From NCBI GenBank assembly GCA_900549065.1, contig URNC01000115.1, positions 1-6,631 of the forward strand: DNA of 6,631 nucleotides, written 5' to 3'. Every line of letters begins with the position of its first letter. The stretch's first letter is position 1. The translations under genes and the position numbers were made by a program. The stretch comes from an uncultured Collinsella sp. GTDB lineage: Bacteria > Actinomycetota > Coriobacteriia > Coriobacteriales > Coriobacteriaceae. The notes below the pieces were generated by a model that was not told the DNA's origin, made no database searches, and worked only from the letters and a program-made list of their open reading frames with translations. This document shows positions 1 to 6,534 of the stretch, in pieces.

Positions 1-1
1 C

Positions 2-2518
2 GGCCTCATCATGAACGTGCTGGCGCTCGCCCGTGCCGCCAAGGAGGACCCGAGTCTCGTCGCCACGCGCGAGGAGCTCTCGCGCCAGCTCGCCGGCAAC
101 CTCTGCCGCTGCAGCGGCTACGAGAGCCAGCTGCGCGCCATCGTACGCTTTCTTAACGAGTCCGGCGTGCAGGTGGGCTTTGAGATGCCCGAGCTGCCCG
201 TCAACGATACGAGCTCCGACGGTGTCACCTACAAGCAGATCACCCACAAGCAGCCCAAGAAGGACTCGAAGGCCCTGCTCGAGGGCCGTCCCGTCTACAC
301 GGGCGATATGGTGCCCGCCGGCGCGCTCATCGTCAAACTCAAGCGCAGCCCCTATGCCCGCGCCAAGATCCGCTCCATCGATACGTCGCGCGCCCTGAAG
401 GTGCCCGGCGTCGTGGGCGTTTACACCTACGAGGACGTGCCCAAGCGCCGCTTTACCATCGCCGGCCAGAGCTATCCGCAGCCGAGTCCCTACGACCGCC
501 TCATCCTCGAGAACCTTGTGCGTTATCAAAACGAAGAGGTGGCAATCGTCGCCGCCGAGACCGAGGAGGCCGCCGACAAGGCACTCAAGCTCATTAAGGT
601 CGACTACGAGGTGCTGGAGCCGCTGCTCGACTTTACCCAGGCACTCGATAACGACATCGTGGTCCACCCCGAGGGCGACGTGACCTTTATGTTCCCGCAG
701 GGAGGCGACGTGCCCCGCAACCTGGTGTGCAGCGGTACCAGCGATTATGGCGACCTGGACGAGGCCTTCGCCCAGAGCGACATCGTCTTTGAGCGCACCT
801 ACACCAGCCAAGCCACGCAGACCGCGCCCATGGAGACCTTCCGCGCCTTTGCGACGACCGACGCGTTTGGGCGTATCTCGGTGACCACCTCCACGCAGGT
901 GCCCTTCCACGTGCGCCGCATGGTCGCGCAGTCGCTCGACATTCCGCAGTCGCAGGTGCAGGTCATTAAGCCGCGCATCGGCGGCGGCTTTGGCTCCAAA
1001 CAGACGGGCTGCTGCGAGATTTTCGTGGCGTTCGTAACCCAGCAGACCGGCCGTCCGAGCTATTGCTGCTACACCCGCGAGGAGACCATCACTGCGGGCA
1101 ATTCGCGCCACCAGATGCAGATGACCGTTAAGCTGGGCGCCATGAACGATGGCACCATCACGGCCATCGACCTGCATACGCTGTCCAACGCCGGCGCGTA
1201 CGGCGAGCACGCCACCACGACGATCGGCCTCTCGGGCCACAAGAGCCTTCCGATTTACAACCATGTGAAGGCGAGCCGCTTTAGGTGGGACGCCGTCTAC
1301 ACCAACACCAACCGCGGCGGCGCGTATCGTGGCTACGGTGCCACCCAGGGCCAGTTTGCCGTGGAGAGCGCCGTCAACGAGCTCGCCGACATGCTGCACA
1401 TGGACCCTGCCGACCTGCGCCTTAAGAACATGGTGCACGAGGGCGAGATCATGCCGCAGTACTACAACGAGAAGCTCAACGCCTGCGCGCTCGACCGTTG
1501 CCTGCTGCGCGCGATGGACATGATCGGTTGGCGCGACAAGCCGTTGGCCGTGGACCTGGGCGACCGCGTGCGCGCCCTGGGCTGCGCGCTCACCATGCAG
1601 GGCTCGGGCATCTCCAACGTGGACATCGCCGGCATCGACATGCGCCTGGAAGAGGACGGCTTCATTACCATCGGCACCGGCGCAACCGATAACGGCATGG
1701 GTGTCGACACGATCCTGGCGCAGATTGCTGCCGAGGAGCTGGGCGTGGAGAGCTCGCAGATCGTGGTGCGCGGCGTAGACACCGACGTGTCGCCGTTCGA
1801 CGCCGGCTCGTACGCGAGCTCCGGTACCTACGTGACGGGCCTTGCCGCCAAGAACGCCGCGACCGAGCTGCGCGAGAAGATTTGCGCCAAGGCCGCCCAG
1901 ATGTGGGACGTTGACGCCGCCGACGTGGTCTTCGACGGCCAGTACGTGCGCCTGTCCGACGAGCGCGCCGCTCGCGAGCGCGGTCGCTACCTTACGTTGC
2001 GCGACTTTGCCAACCTGTGTGTCAAGAACATCGAGGGTGGCGACGCGCTGACCTCGCACGCCTCTGCCTGCCTGCCCGTTTCGCCTCCGCCGTTTATGGC
2101 CGGCATTGCCGAGGTCGAGGTCGACAAGGCCACCGGCAAGGTGACCGTGGTGGATTACGCCGCTGCCGTTGACTGCGGCACCGTGATCAACGAGGCGCTC
2201 GCGCGCGTCCAGGCCGAGGGCGGCATTGCCCAGGGCATCGGTCACGCGCTCTACGAGATTGTCGAGCATGACGATCGCGGCCGCCTGCGCACCGGCAACT
2301 TTATGAGCTACAAGCTGCCCACGCGCCTGGATATCGGCAGCATTCGCGTGGCCTTTGAGCCGAGCTACGAGCCGACGGGCCCGTTTGGCGCCAAGTCGAT
2401 CGGCGAGGTCGTCATCAACACGCCGCTCGCCGCCGTGGCCTCGGCCGTCGCACACGCCACCGGTCACCAGGTTCGCTCGCTGCCGATCACGCCGGAGAAA
2501 GCGCTGCTGGGGGAGTAG
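2..2518 (+). CDS. Single-chain xanthine dehydrogenase-type molybdenum hydroxylase, 5' partial
   Basis: The enzyme likely hydroxylates a purine such as xanthine or hypoxanthine with a molybdopterin cofactor and passes electrons through [2Fe-2S] centres in the cytoplasm. The frame is open to the window edge. The residues GLI before the Met at 11 continue a typical Fe-S helix, so that Met is internal and roughly 115 residues are missing. Numbering from that Met, LCRCSGY (31-37) holds the last two [2Fe-2S] cysteines, C32 and C34. An a/b hammerhead domain starts near 92, followed by the molybdopterin domains with GGGFGSK (324-330). FGAKSIGE ends in E799, the expected catalytic Glu. E358 (TREET) and R440 (AYRGYG) align with the substrate-binding Glu802 and Arg880 of bovine xanthine dehydrogenase, which favours purines over aldehydes. 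The fused layout and estimated length near 950 residues recall E. coli XdhD (956). The family is secure; the substrate is inferred. Confidence 0.9.
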   Translation, partial: GLIMNVLALARAAKEDPSLVATREELSRQLAGNLCRCSGYESQLRAIVRFLNESGVQVGFEMPELPVNDTSSDGVTYKQITHKQPKKDSKALLEGRPVYTGDMVPAGALIVKLKRSPYARAKIRSIDTSRALKVPGVVGVYTYEDVPKRRFTIAGQSYPQPSPYDRLILENLVRYQNEEVAIVAAETEEAADKALKLIKVDYEVLEPLLDFTQALDNDIVVHPEGDVTFMFPQGGDVPRNLVCSGTSDYGDLDEAFAQSDIVFERTYTSQATQTAPMETFRAFATTDAFGRISVTTSTQVPFHVRRMVAQSLDIPQSQVQVIKPRIGGGFGSKQTGCCEIFVAFVTQQTGRPSYCCYTREETITAGNSRHQMQMTVKLGAMNDGTITAIDLHTLSNAGAYGEHATTTIGLSGHKSLPIYNHVKASRFRWDAVYTNTNRGGAYRGYGATQGQFAVESAVNELADMLHMDPADLRLKNMVHEGEIMPQYYNEKLNACALDRCLLRAMDMIGWRDKPLAVDLGDRVRALGCALTMQGSGISNVDIAGIDMRLEEDGFITIGTGATDNGMGVDTILAQIAAEELGVESSQIVVRGVDTDVSPFDAGSYASSGTYVTGLAAKNAATELREKICAKAAQMWDVDAADVVFDGQYVRLSDERAARERGRYLTLRDFANLCVKNIEGGDALTSHASACLPVSPPPFMAGIAEVEVDKATGKVTVVDYAAAVDCGTVINEALARVQAEGGIAQGIGHALYEIVEHDDRGRLRTGNFMSYKLPTRLDIGSIRVAFEPSYEPTGPFGAKSIGEVVINTPLAAVASAVAHATGHQVRSLPITPEKALLGE

Positions 2519-2547
2519 CGGGTCAGCGAACAAGTCGTAATTGGCGG

Positions 2548-2572
2548 GGCGGGGCAACTCGTCCCGCCTTTT
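2548..2572 (+). terminator. Rho-independent terminator after the hydroxylase gene
   Basis: The arms GGCGGGGC (2548-2555) and GTCCCGCC (2561-2568) form an 8-bp stem with one G-U pair and a 5-base loop, followed directly by TTTT (2569-2572). It lies 30 bases after the stop codon and before the tRNA promoter. A second GGCGGG at 2543-2548 could pair with the same right arm in a longer-loop form. It should separate the hydroxylase unit from the tRNA-tig region. Confidence 0.75.
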
Positions 2573-2630
2573 GCACTCGTGGTGAGGTCGTGAGCCTGTA
2601 AAAGGTGTGCGTGCGCTTGCCGTTCGTATC

Positions 2631-2639
2631 TGCTATCAT
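2631..2639 (+). promoter_or_regulatory. Extended -10 promoter element for tRNA-Leu
   Basis: TGCTATCAT fits the extended -10 pattern TG-N-TATNAT and lies 20 bases before the mature tRNA 5' end, which is right for a short tRNA leader. No good -35 hexamer sits at 16-18 bases. TTGCCG at 2617-2622 is too close at 11 bases. The extended -10 may compensate for the weak -35. Confidence 0.55.
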
Positions 2640-2658
2640 TCCTAGTCTGTGCGCTCAT

Positions 2659-2742
2659 GCGGGCGTGGCGGAATTGGTAGACGCGCCAGATTTAGGTTCT
2701 GGTGGGATTCCCGTGAAGGTTCGAGTCCTTTCGCCCGCACCA
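2659..2742 (+). tRNA. tRNA-Leu, anticodon UAG, with encoded CCA
   Basis: The acceptor arms GCGGGCG (2659-2665) and CGCCCGC (2732-2738) pair fully, followed by discriminator A (2739) and an encoded CCA (2740-2742). The anticodon stem CCAGA/TCTGG (2686-2690, 2698-2702) encloses the loop TTTAGGT, with anticodon TAG at 2693-2695, which reads CUN leucine codons. A long variable arm with a GGG-ATT-CCC hairpin (2704-2712) is the class II signature of leucine tRNAs. The T arm carries TTCGAGT (2720-2726). The purine discriminator A and the variable arm agree with Leu. The gene stands alone between the hydroxylase and tig. Confidence 0.97.
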
Positions 2743-2750
2743 ACGCACCT

Positions 2751-2780
2751 GCGTCGGCTCCCGCCGTCGCGACTCTTTGT
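2751..2780 (+). terminator. Weak terminator candidate after tRNA-Leu
   Basis: GCG-T-CGGC (2751-2758) and GCCG-T-CGC (2763-2770) pair around a TCCC loop with one T-T mismatch, followed by the T-rich stretch GACTCTTTGT. The stem is compact and GC-rich but the T-tract is interrupted, so termination may be partial. If it fails, tig would be co-transcribed with the tRNA. Confidence 0.35.
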
Positions 2781-2809
2781 TGCATAAAGGTACCAGCACC
2801 TCAGATAAG
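2780..2809 (+). promoter_or_regulatory. Candidate promoter for tig
   Basis: TTGCAT (2780-2785) and GATAAG (2804-2809) are spaced by 18 bases and match the -35 and -10 consensus at 4 of 6 positions each. The predicted start of transcription, near 2816, would leave about 15-18 bases before the start codon, just enough for the strong ribosome binding site at 2821-2828. The match is moderate, so this is only a candidate. Confidence 0.35.
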
Positions 2810-2820
2810 CTGGGCAGTAT

Positions 2821-2828
2821 GAGGAGGA
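2821..2828 (+). promoter_or_regulatory. Strong Shine-Dalgarno that decides the tig start
   Basis: GAGGAGGA is a near-perfect Shine-Dalgarno. The AGGAGG core (2822-2827) is 6 bases from TTG at 2834 and 3 bases from GTG at 2831. The in-frame ATG at 2819 overlaps the element and has no good site upstream. Spacing therefore favours TTG, then GTG. Confidence 0.7.
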
Positions 2829-2833
2829 ACGTG

Positions 2834-4132
2834 TTGAACATCACCGCTTCTGACGTCAAGGACGCCAAGCTCACCGCTACGGTCACCATCCCGGCCGCCG
2901 ACGTCGACGCCGCGATCAAGAAGGCCTACAAGGACACCGCCAAGAAGTACCGCTTCCCGGGCTTCCGCGCCGGTAAGGCTCCCCGTCCGGTCATCGACTC
3001 TGCTCTTGGCGCCGAGGCTACCCTCGCTCAGGCCACCAACGACCTGATCGCCGCCAACGAGCCTGCCGTCCTCAACGAGCTGGACATCGTCCCCACCAAG
3101 AGCGGTGACTACAAGGAGCTCGACCTCGCCAAGGATCACGAGGACTACACCTACACCGTCGAGTTCTCCCTGCGTCCTGCTGCCGAGCTCTCCTCCTTTG
3201 ACGCTGTCGAGATCGAGATGCCTCCCGCGGAGGTCACCGAGTCCGAGATCAACAACCAGGTCGAGATGCTCCTCAACTACCGTGCCACCTTCGAGGACGT
3301 CGAGGGTCGCGCCGTCGAGGCTGACGACTATGTGACCGTTGACCTTAAGGCCGTCGAGAACGCCGACAACTTCGCCGCTGAGGGCCGCATGCTCATCGCC
3401 GGCAGCGATAGCAACCCCAAGGAGTTCAACGAGGCCCTGATCGGCGCTAACGTTGACGACGTCAAGACCGTCACCTGGACCGACGAGGTCGAGGAGGGCG
3501 AGGAGGCCGAGACCCACACCGTCGAGGTCACCGTCAAGGGTATCAAGGTCCGCAACACCCCCGAGCTCACCGACGAGCTCGTCAAGTCCGACTTTGGCTT
3601 CGACAGCATCGACGCTATGCGCGACGCCATCAAGCTCGAGATCGAGCAGGACAAGGCTTCCCGCCTGCCGGCCGAGAAGGAGAACCGTTGCGTCTCCGCT
3701 CTCGCTGAGCGCCTGCAGCTTGACGAGATGGACGCCGACTACGAGCAGTCCGTCTTTGAGGAGCTTGGCCAGAACTTCCTGTCCAACCTCGCTGCCCGCG
3801 GCATGACGCTGGACACCTGGCTGCCCGCTTCCGGCCTGACCATGGAGCAGTTCATCGGCGACCTGCACAAGCAGGCCAACGACGTTGCCCGTGAGTCCCT
3901 GGCGCTCGACGCTCTTGCCCGTGAGCTCAAGATTGAGGTCACCGAGGACGACGTCAACGCCGAGTTCGAGAAGGCCGGCGTCAAGGACGTCGAGGCTTCC
4001 AAGGCCGAGTTCATCGCCGATGGCCGCATGCCTGCCGTCCGCGAGTCCATCCGTCGCTCCAAGGCCGTCGATCACCTGGTCGAGAACGCCAAGGTGACCG
4101 AGGTCGACGAGACCGCCAAGGACGCCGAGTAA
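2834..4132 (+). CDS. tig: Trigger factor, ribosome-associated chaperone
   Basis: Trigger factor docks at the ribosome exit tunnel and shields emerging nascent chains in the cytoplasm. From the TTG start the protein has 432 residues, the same length as E. coli trigger factor. The ribosome-binding loop GFRAGK falls at 43-48, the same numbering as in E. coli, which supports this start; GTG at 2831 and ATG at 2819 are alternatives. The order is an N-terminal ribosome-binding domain (1 to about 115), a PPIase-like region (about 164-240) and an alpha-helical C-terminal chaperone domain. The PPIase region keeps its opening DDYVTVDL but lacks the usual FPEEY-like motif and much of the FKBP core, so prolyl isomerase activity may be lost. 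It is followed by clpP and clpX, its usual neighbours. The C- and G-ending codon use is very strong, as expected for a highly expressed gene. Confidence 0.95.
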   Translation: MNITASDVKDAKLTATVTIPAADVDAAIKKAYKDTAKKYRFPGFRAGKAPRPVIDSALGAEATLAQATNDLIAANEPAVLNELDIVPTKSGDYKELDLAKDHEDYTYTVEFSLRPAAELSSFDAVEIEMPPAEVTESEINNQVEMLLNYRATFEDVEGRAVEADDYVTVDLKAVENADNFAAEGRMLIAGSDSNPKEFNEALIGANVDDVKTVTWTDEVEEGEEAETHTVEVTVKGIKVRNTPELTDELVKSDFGFDSIDAMRDAIKLEIEQDKASRLPAEKENRCVSALAERLQLDEMDADYEQSVFEELGQNFLSNLAARGMTLDTWLPASGLTMEQFIGDLHKQANDVARESLALDALARELKIEVTEDDVNAEFEKAGVKDVEASKAEFIADGRMPAVRESIRRSKAVDHLVENAKVTEVDETAKDAE

Positions 4133-4208
4133 TTCTCGCCACCTTTTCCGCGAGCGCATGGACGCGCCCGTGATGGGGTAAAGTTATAAGCCGGTTATCC
4201 GGTTGCTT

Positions 4209-4256
4209 CGTACGGTGCCAGCCAATGCATAGCATGCGGGCACCGTACGTTTGTCT
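4209..4256 (+). terminator. Perfect 11-bp inverted repeat with T-rich tail between tig and clpP
   Basis: CGTACGGTGCC (4209-4219) pairs exactly with GGCACCGTACG (4239-4249). The 19-base interior holds a second small hairpin, GCAT-AGC-ATGC (4227-4237). TTTGTCT (4250-4256) follows, so a tig terminator or attenuator that leaks into clpP is the simplest reading. The rest of the 162-base gap holds a -10-like TATAAG (4185-4190) without a clear -35. If that is the clpP promoter, the hairpin lies in the clpP leader. A protein-binding operator is the other option. Confidence 0.5.
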
Positions 4257-4284
4257 AGAACCACTATTGGTCCGTAAGAGAAAT

Positions 4285-4288
4285 GGAG
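4285..4288 (+). promoter_or_regulatory. Shine-Dalgarno that decides the clpP start
   Basis: GGAG sits 6 bases before the ATG at 4295, which is ideal spacing. It overlaps the upstream in-frame ATG at 4283, whose own upstream AAGAG is weaker and too close. The ATG at 4289 is also too close to this site. The ATG at 4295 is therefore preferred. Confidence 0.6.
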
Positions 4289-4294
4289 ATGCGT

Positions 4295-4915
4295 ATGATC
4301 GCTAAGTTCGATTCCGCCCTCGTGCCATACGTTATCGAGCAGACGCCGCGCGGCGAGCGCAGCTACGATATCTATTCGCGCCTGCTCAACGACCGCATCA
4401 TCTTCTTGGGCGAGGAGATCAACTCCGTCAGCGCCAACCTGGTCGTTGCCCAGCTGCTGCATCTTGAGAGCCAGGATGCCGAGAAGGATATCTCGCTCTA
4501 CATCAATTCGCCTGGCGGCGAGGTCTACTCCGGCCTGGCGATTTTGGACACCATGAACTTCATTAAGCCGCAGGTTTCCACCATCTGTGTGGGCATGGCT
4601 GCGTCCATGGCCGCCGTGCTGCTTTCGGCCGGCGCCAAGGGCAAGCGCTTCTGCCTGCCGCATTCCAAGGTCATGATTCACCAGCCCAGCGGCGGTGCCC
4701 AGGGCCAGCAGACCGAGATCGAGATTGTGGCCGAGGAGATCAAGAAGACTCGCCGCGAGCTCAACCAGATCCTGTCCGACGCCTCGGGCCAGCCCATCGA
4801 GAAGGTCCAGGCCGATACCGAGCGCGATAACTACTTGACCGCTGCCGAGGCCCTCGACTACGGCCTGATCGACCGTATCGTCACCTCGCGCGACCTCGCC
4901 GCGAAGGACGCCTAG
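4295..4915 (+). CDS. clpP: ATP-dependent Clp protease proteolytic subunit ClpP
   Basis: ClpP is a serine peptidase that forms two stacked seven-subunit rings and degrades proteins unfolded by ClpX or another Clp ATPase. From ATG 4295 it has 206 residues, the family's normal size. The catalytic triad is visible as S104 in GMAASMAA, H129 in MIHQPSGG and D178 in TERDNYL, with spacing like that of E. coli ClpP. PYVIEQTPRGERSYDIYSRLL (from residue 11) and YINSPGGEVYSGLAI are the usual family stretches. The in-frame ATGs at 4283 and 4289 would add up to four residues. clpX starts one base after the stop codon, so the two are almost certainly co-transcribed. Only one clpP is present, unlike the clpP1-clpP2 pair of many actinobacteria, though a second copy could lie outside the window. 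Confidence 0.97.
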   Translation: MIAKFDSALVPYVIEQTPRGERSYDIYSRLLNDRIIFLGEEINSVSANLVVAQLLHLESQDAEKDISLYINSPGGEVYSGLAILDTMNFIKPQVSTICVGMAASMAAVLLSAGAKGKRFCLPHSKVMIHQPSGGAQGQQTEIEIVAEEIKKTRRELNQILSDASGQPIEKVQADTERDNYLTAAEALDYGLIDRIVTSRDLAAKDA

Positions 4916-4916
4916 G

Positions 4917-6329
4917 ATGGCAGGTAACATGCAGGACAACTTTGACGAGAACGGCAACCCCATACGCTGCTCCTTCTGCGGAAAAGAGCAGGGACAGGTT
5001 CGCCGCCTTGTAAAGGGCCCGACCAACATCTTTATCTGCGACGAGTGCGTCGCCGCCTGCTCCGAGATCCTGGAGGAGTCGCTGGCTTCGGACTTTATGG
5101 ACGCCGCCCGCAACGGCAATCTCCCGGGTTTCCTCAACGACCACGGCCAGGCTGCGTCCCAGCCCGCCGCTGACCCCGAGACGGAGGGCTTTGAGCTTGA
5201 GGACGACCGTCAGGTCATCACGCACGTGCCTACGCCGCACGAGATCTATGACGAGCTTTCGGCCTATGTCATGGGCCAGGAGGACGCCAAGCGCGCCATG
5301 TCGGTTGCCGTGTACAACCACTACCGTCGCGTGATCGAGGGCGGTGCCGCGGTGTCCGCCTTTGACGAGGCATCGGGCATGGGCGCCCAGTTTGACGATG
5401 ACATGGACGAGGTGGAGCTCGCCAAGTCCAACATCTTGCTGCTCGGCCCCACCGGTACCGGTAAGACCCTGCTTGCCCAGACGCTCGCGCGCATTCTCGA
5501 GGTGCCGTTTGCCATTGCCGATGCCACCGCGCTCACCGAGGCCGGCTACGTTGGCGAGGACGTGGAGAACATCCTGCTCAAGCTCATCAACGCCGCCGAT
5601 GGCGATATTGAGCGCGCGCAGGTGGGCATTATCTACGTGGACGAGATCGACAAGATCGCCCGCAAGGCCGAGAACCTCTCCATCACCCGTGATGTCTCGG
5701 GCGAGGGCGTTCAGCAGGCACTGCTTAAGATTCTTGAGGGCACGGTGGCCAGCGTTCCGCCAACCGGCGGCCGTAAGCATCCCCAGCAGGAACTGTTGCA
5801 GATCGACACGACCAACATTCTGTTCATCTGCGGCGGTGCCTTTGTGGGTCTGGATAAGATCATCGCCGATCGCGTGGGTAACAAGGGCGTGGGCTTTAAC
5901 TCCGAGATCGCCGGCCCCACTTCGGTCGATGAGAACGACCTGCTGCGCCAGGTGCTCCCGCAGGACCTCAACGCCTTTGGCATGATCCCCGAGTTCGTGG
6001 GTCGTACGCCCGTCGTCACCCAGACGCAGGCGCTCGACGAGGACGACCTGGTGTCGATCCTGACCGAGCCCAAGAACGCCGTGGTGCGTCAATACCGTAA
6101 GATGTTCCAGCTCGAGGACGTTGAGCTTGAGTTTGAGGACGCCGCCCTGCATGAGATCGCCCGCATGGCGCTTGCCCGCAAGACCGGCGCCCGCGGCCTG
6201 CGCGCCATCTGCGAGGACGTGCTGCAGCAGACGATGTTCGACCTCCCCAGCGAGGAGGGCGTAGCCAAGGTCGTCGTAACCGAAGCCGCTGTAAAGGGCG
6301 AAGAACAGCCCCAGCGCATCTTCGGCTAA
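4917..6329 (+). CDS. clpX: ATP-dependent Clp protease ATP-binding subunit ClpX
   Basis: ClpX is a hexameric AAA+ unfoldase that threads tagged proteins into ClpP. Its zinc-binding domain has C18, C21, C41 and C44. The AAA+ core has Walker A GPTGTGKT (177-184), pore loop GYVG (210-213), Walker B with D242 and E243 (YVDEIDKIA), a likely arginine finger R363 in EFVGR, and sensor 2 GARGLR (424-429). The ClpP-docking loop reads VGF (325-327) where E. coli has IGF. At 470 residues it exceeds E. coli ClpX (424). The excess is an acidic linker (about 49-104) and an Asp/Gly-rich insert before Walker A (about 140-163). AAGGA (4904-4908) lies 8 bases before the ATG, inside the end of clpP, consistent with tight coupling. 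An internal in-frame ATG at 4929 is a less likely start. A strong terminator follows. Confidence 0.97.
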   Translation: MAGNMQDNFDENGNPIRCSFCGKEQGQVRRLVKGPTNIFICDECVAACSEILEESLASDFMDAARNGNLPGFLNDHGQAASQPAADPETEGFELEDDRQVITHVPTPHEIYDELSAYVMGQEDAKRAMSVAVYNHYRRVIEGGAAVSAFDEASGMGAQFDDDMDEVELAKSNILLLGPTGTGKTLLAQTLARILEVPFAIADATALTEAGYVGEDVENILLKLINAADGDIERAQVGIIYVDEIDKIARKAENLSITRDVSGEGVQQALLKILEGTVASVPPTGGRKHPQQELLQIDTTNILFICGGAFVGLDKIIADRVGNKGVGFNSEIAGPTSVDENDLLRQVLPQDLNAFGMIPEFVGRTPVVTQTQALDEDDLVSILTEPKNAVVRQYRKMFQLEDVELEFEDAALHEIARMALARKTGARGLRAICEDVLQQTMFDLPSEEGVAKVVVTEAAVKGEEQPQRIFG

Positions 6330-6350
6330 ACCAGCCTAAAACGTGTTTGC

Positions 6351-6390
6351 AAATAGCCTCCGACCACCCGCGGTCGGAGGCTATTTTATA
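6351..6390 (+). terminator. Strong rho-independent terminator after clpX
   Basis: The arms at 6351-6365 and 6372-6386 form a 15-bp perfect stem (AAATAGCCTCCGACC with its complement) around a 6-base loop. The right arm runs into TTTTATA. It begins 21 bases after the clpX stop codon and should end the clpP-clpX transcript, which makes valS a separate transcription unit. Confidence 0.92.
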
Positions 6391-6415
6391 TATGCGCAAT
6401 AACCCCAACTACCTG

Positions 6416-6424
6416 TGTTATTCT
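6416..6424 (+). promoter_or_regulatory. Candidate extended -10 promoter for valS
   Basis: TGTTATTCT fits TG-N-TATNNT, the same layout as the tRNA-Leu element at 2631-2639. No clear -35 sits 17 bases upstream. Transcription would start near 6431 and give a leader of about 110 bases. TTGTTT (6431-6436) with TCATAT (6451-6456) is a poorer alternative because its spacer is only 14 bases. Confidence 0.35.
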
Positions 6425-6480
6425 GTGTGTTTGTTTAAGCCTCAGCGAAGTCATATCAGACTGAAGTAATCGATACCTAA

Positions 6481-6520
6481 GGGGAGGAATGCAGACCCTG
6501 GCGGGCCTACATTCCTCCCC
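6481..6520 (+). promoter_or_regulatory. 11-bp hairpin in the valS leader
   Basis: GGGGAGGAATG (6481-6491) pairs perfectly with CATTCCTCCCC (6510-6520). The 18-base interior can extend the stem with A-T, G-C and CCC/GGG pairs, interrupted by mismatches, around a TGGC loop. No T-run follows, so it is not a classical terminator. The right arm contains CTCCC (6515-6519), which could instead pair with the valS Shine-Dalgarno GGGAG (6530-6534). A switch between the two pairings could control translation. The structure is seen in the sequence; the regulatory role is inferred. Confidence 0.5.
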
Positions 6521-6529
6521 GGCGGGACA

Positions 6530-6534
6530 GGGAG
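6530..6534 (+). promoter_or_regulatory. valS Shine-Dalgarno
   Basis: GGGAG lies 6 bases before the ATG at 6541. It is complementary to CTCCC in the right arm of the upstream hairpin, so its accessibility may depend on that fold. Confidence 0.65.

Noticed and set aside
11..13. ATG at 11 as a true start of the hydroxylase
   Set aside because: The codons before it (GLI) continue a conserved Fe-S domain helix and no ribosome binding site is seen. A protein starting there would lack the first part of the [2Fe-2S] domain.
2801..4159. Minus-strand open frame of about 450 codons covering all of tig
   Set aside because: It mirrors tig because GC-rich, C-ending codons remove stops on the opposite strand. 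Its product is low-complexity, rich in Leu, Val, Gly and Asp, and it has no recognisable motif.
4184..6152. Long minus-strand open frames opposite clpP and clpX
   Set aside because: Both lie opposite strongly supported genes with full catalytic motifs. Their products resemble no family I recognise and show the same GC-driven shadow pattern.
6425..6469. Possible valine-rich leader peptide before valS
   Set aside because: A short open stretch from GTG 6425 to TAA 6467 has no ribosome binding site and no run of valine codons.
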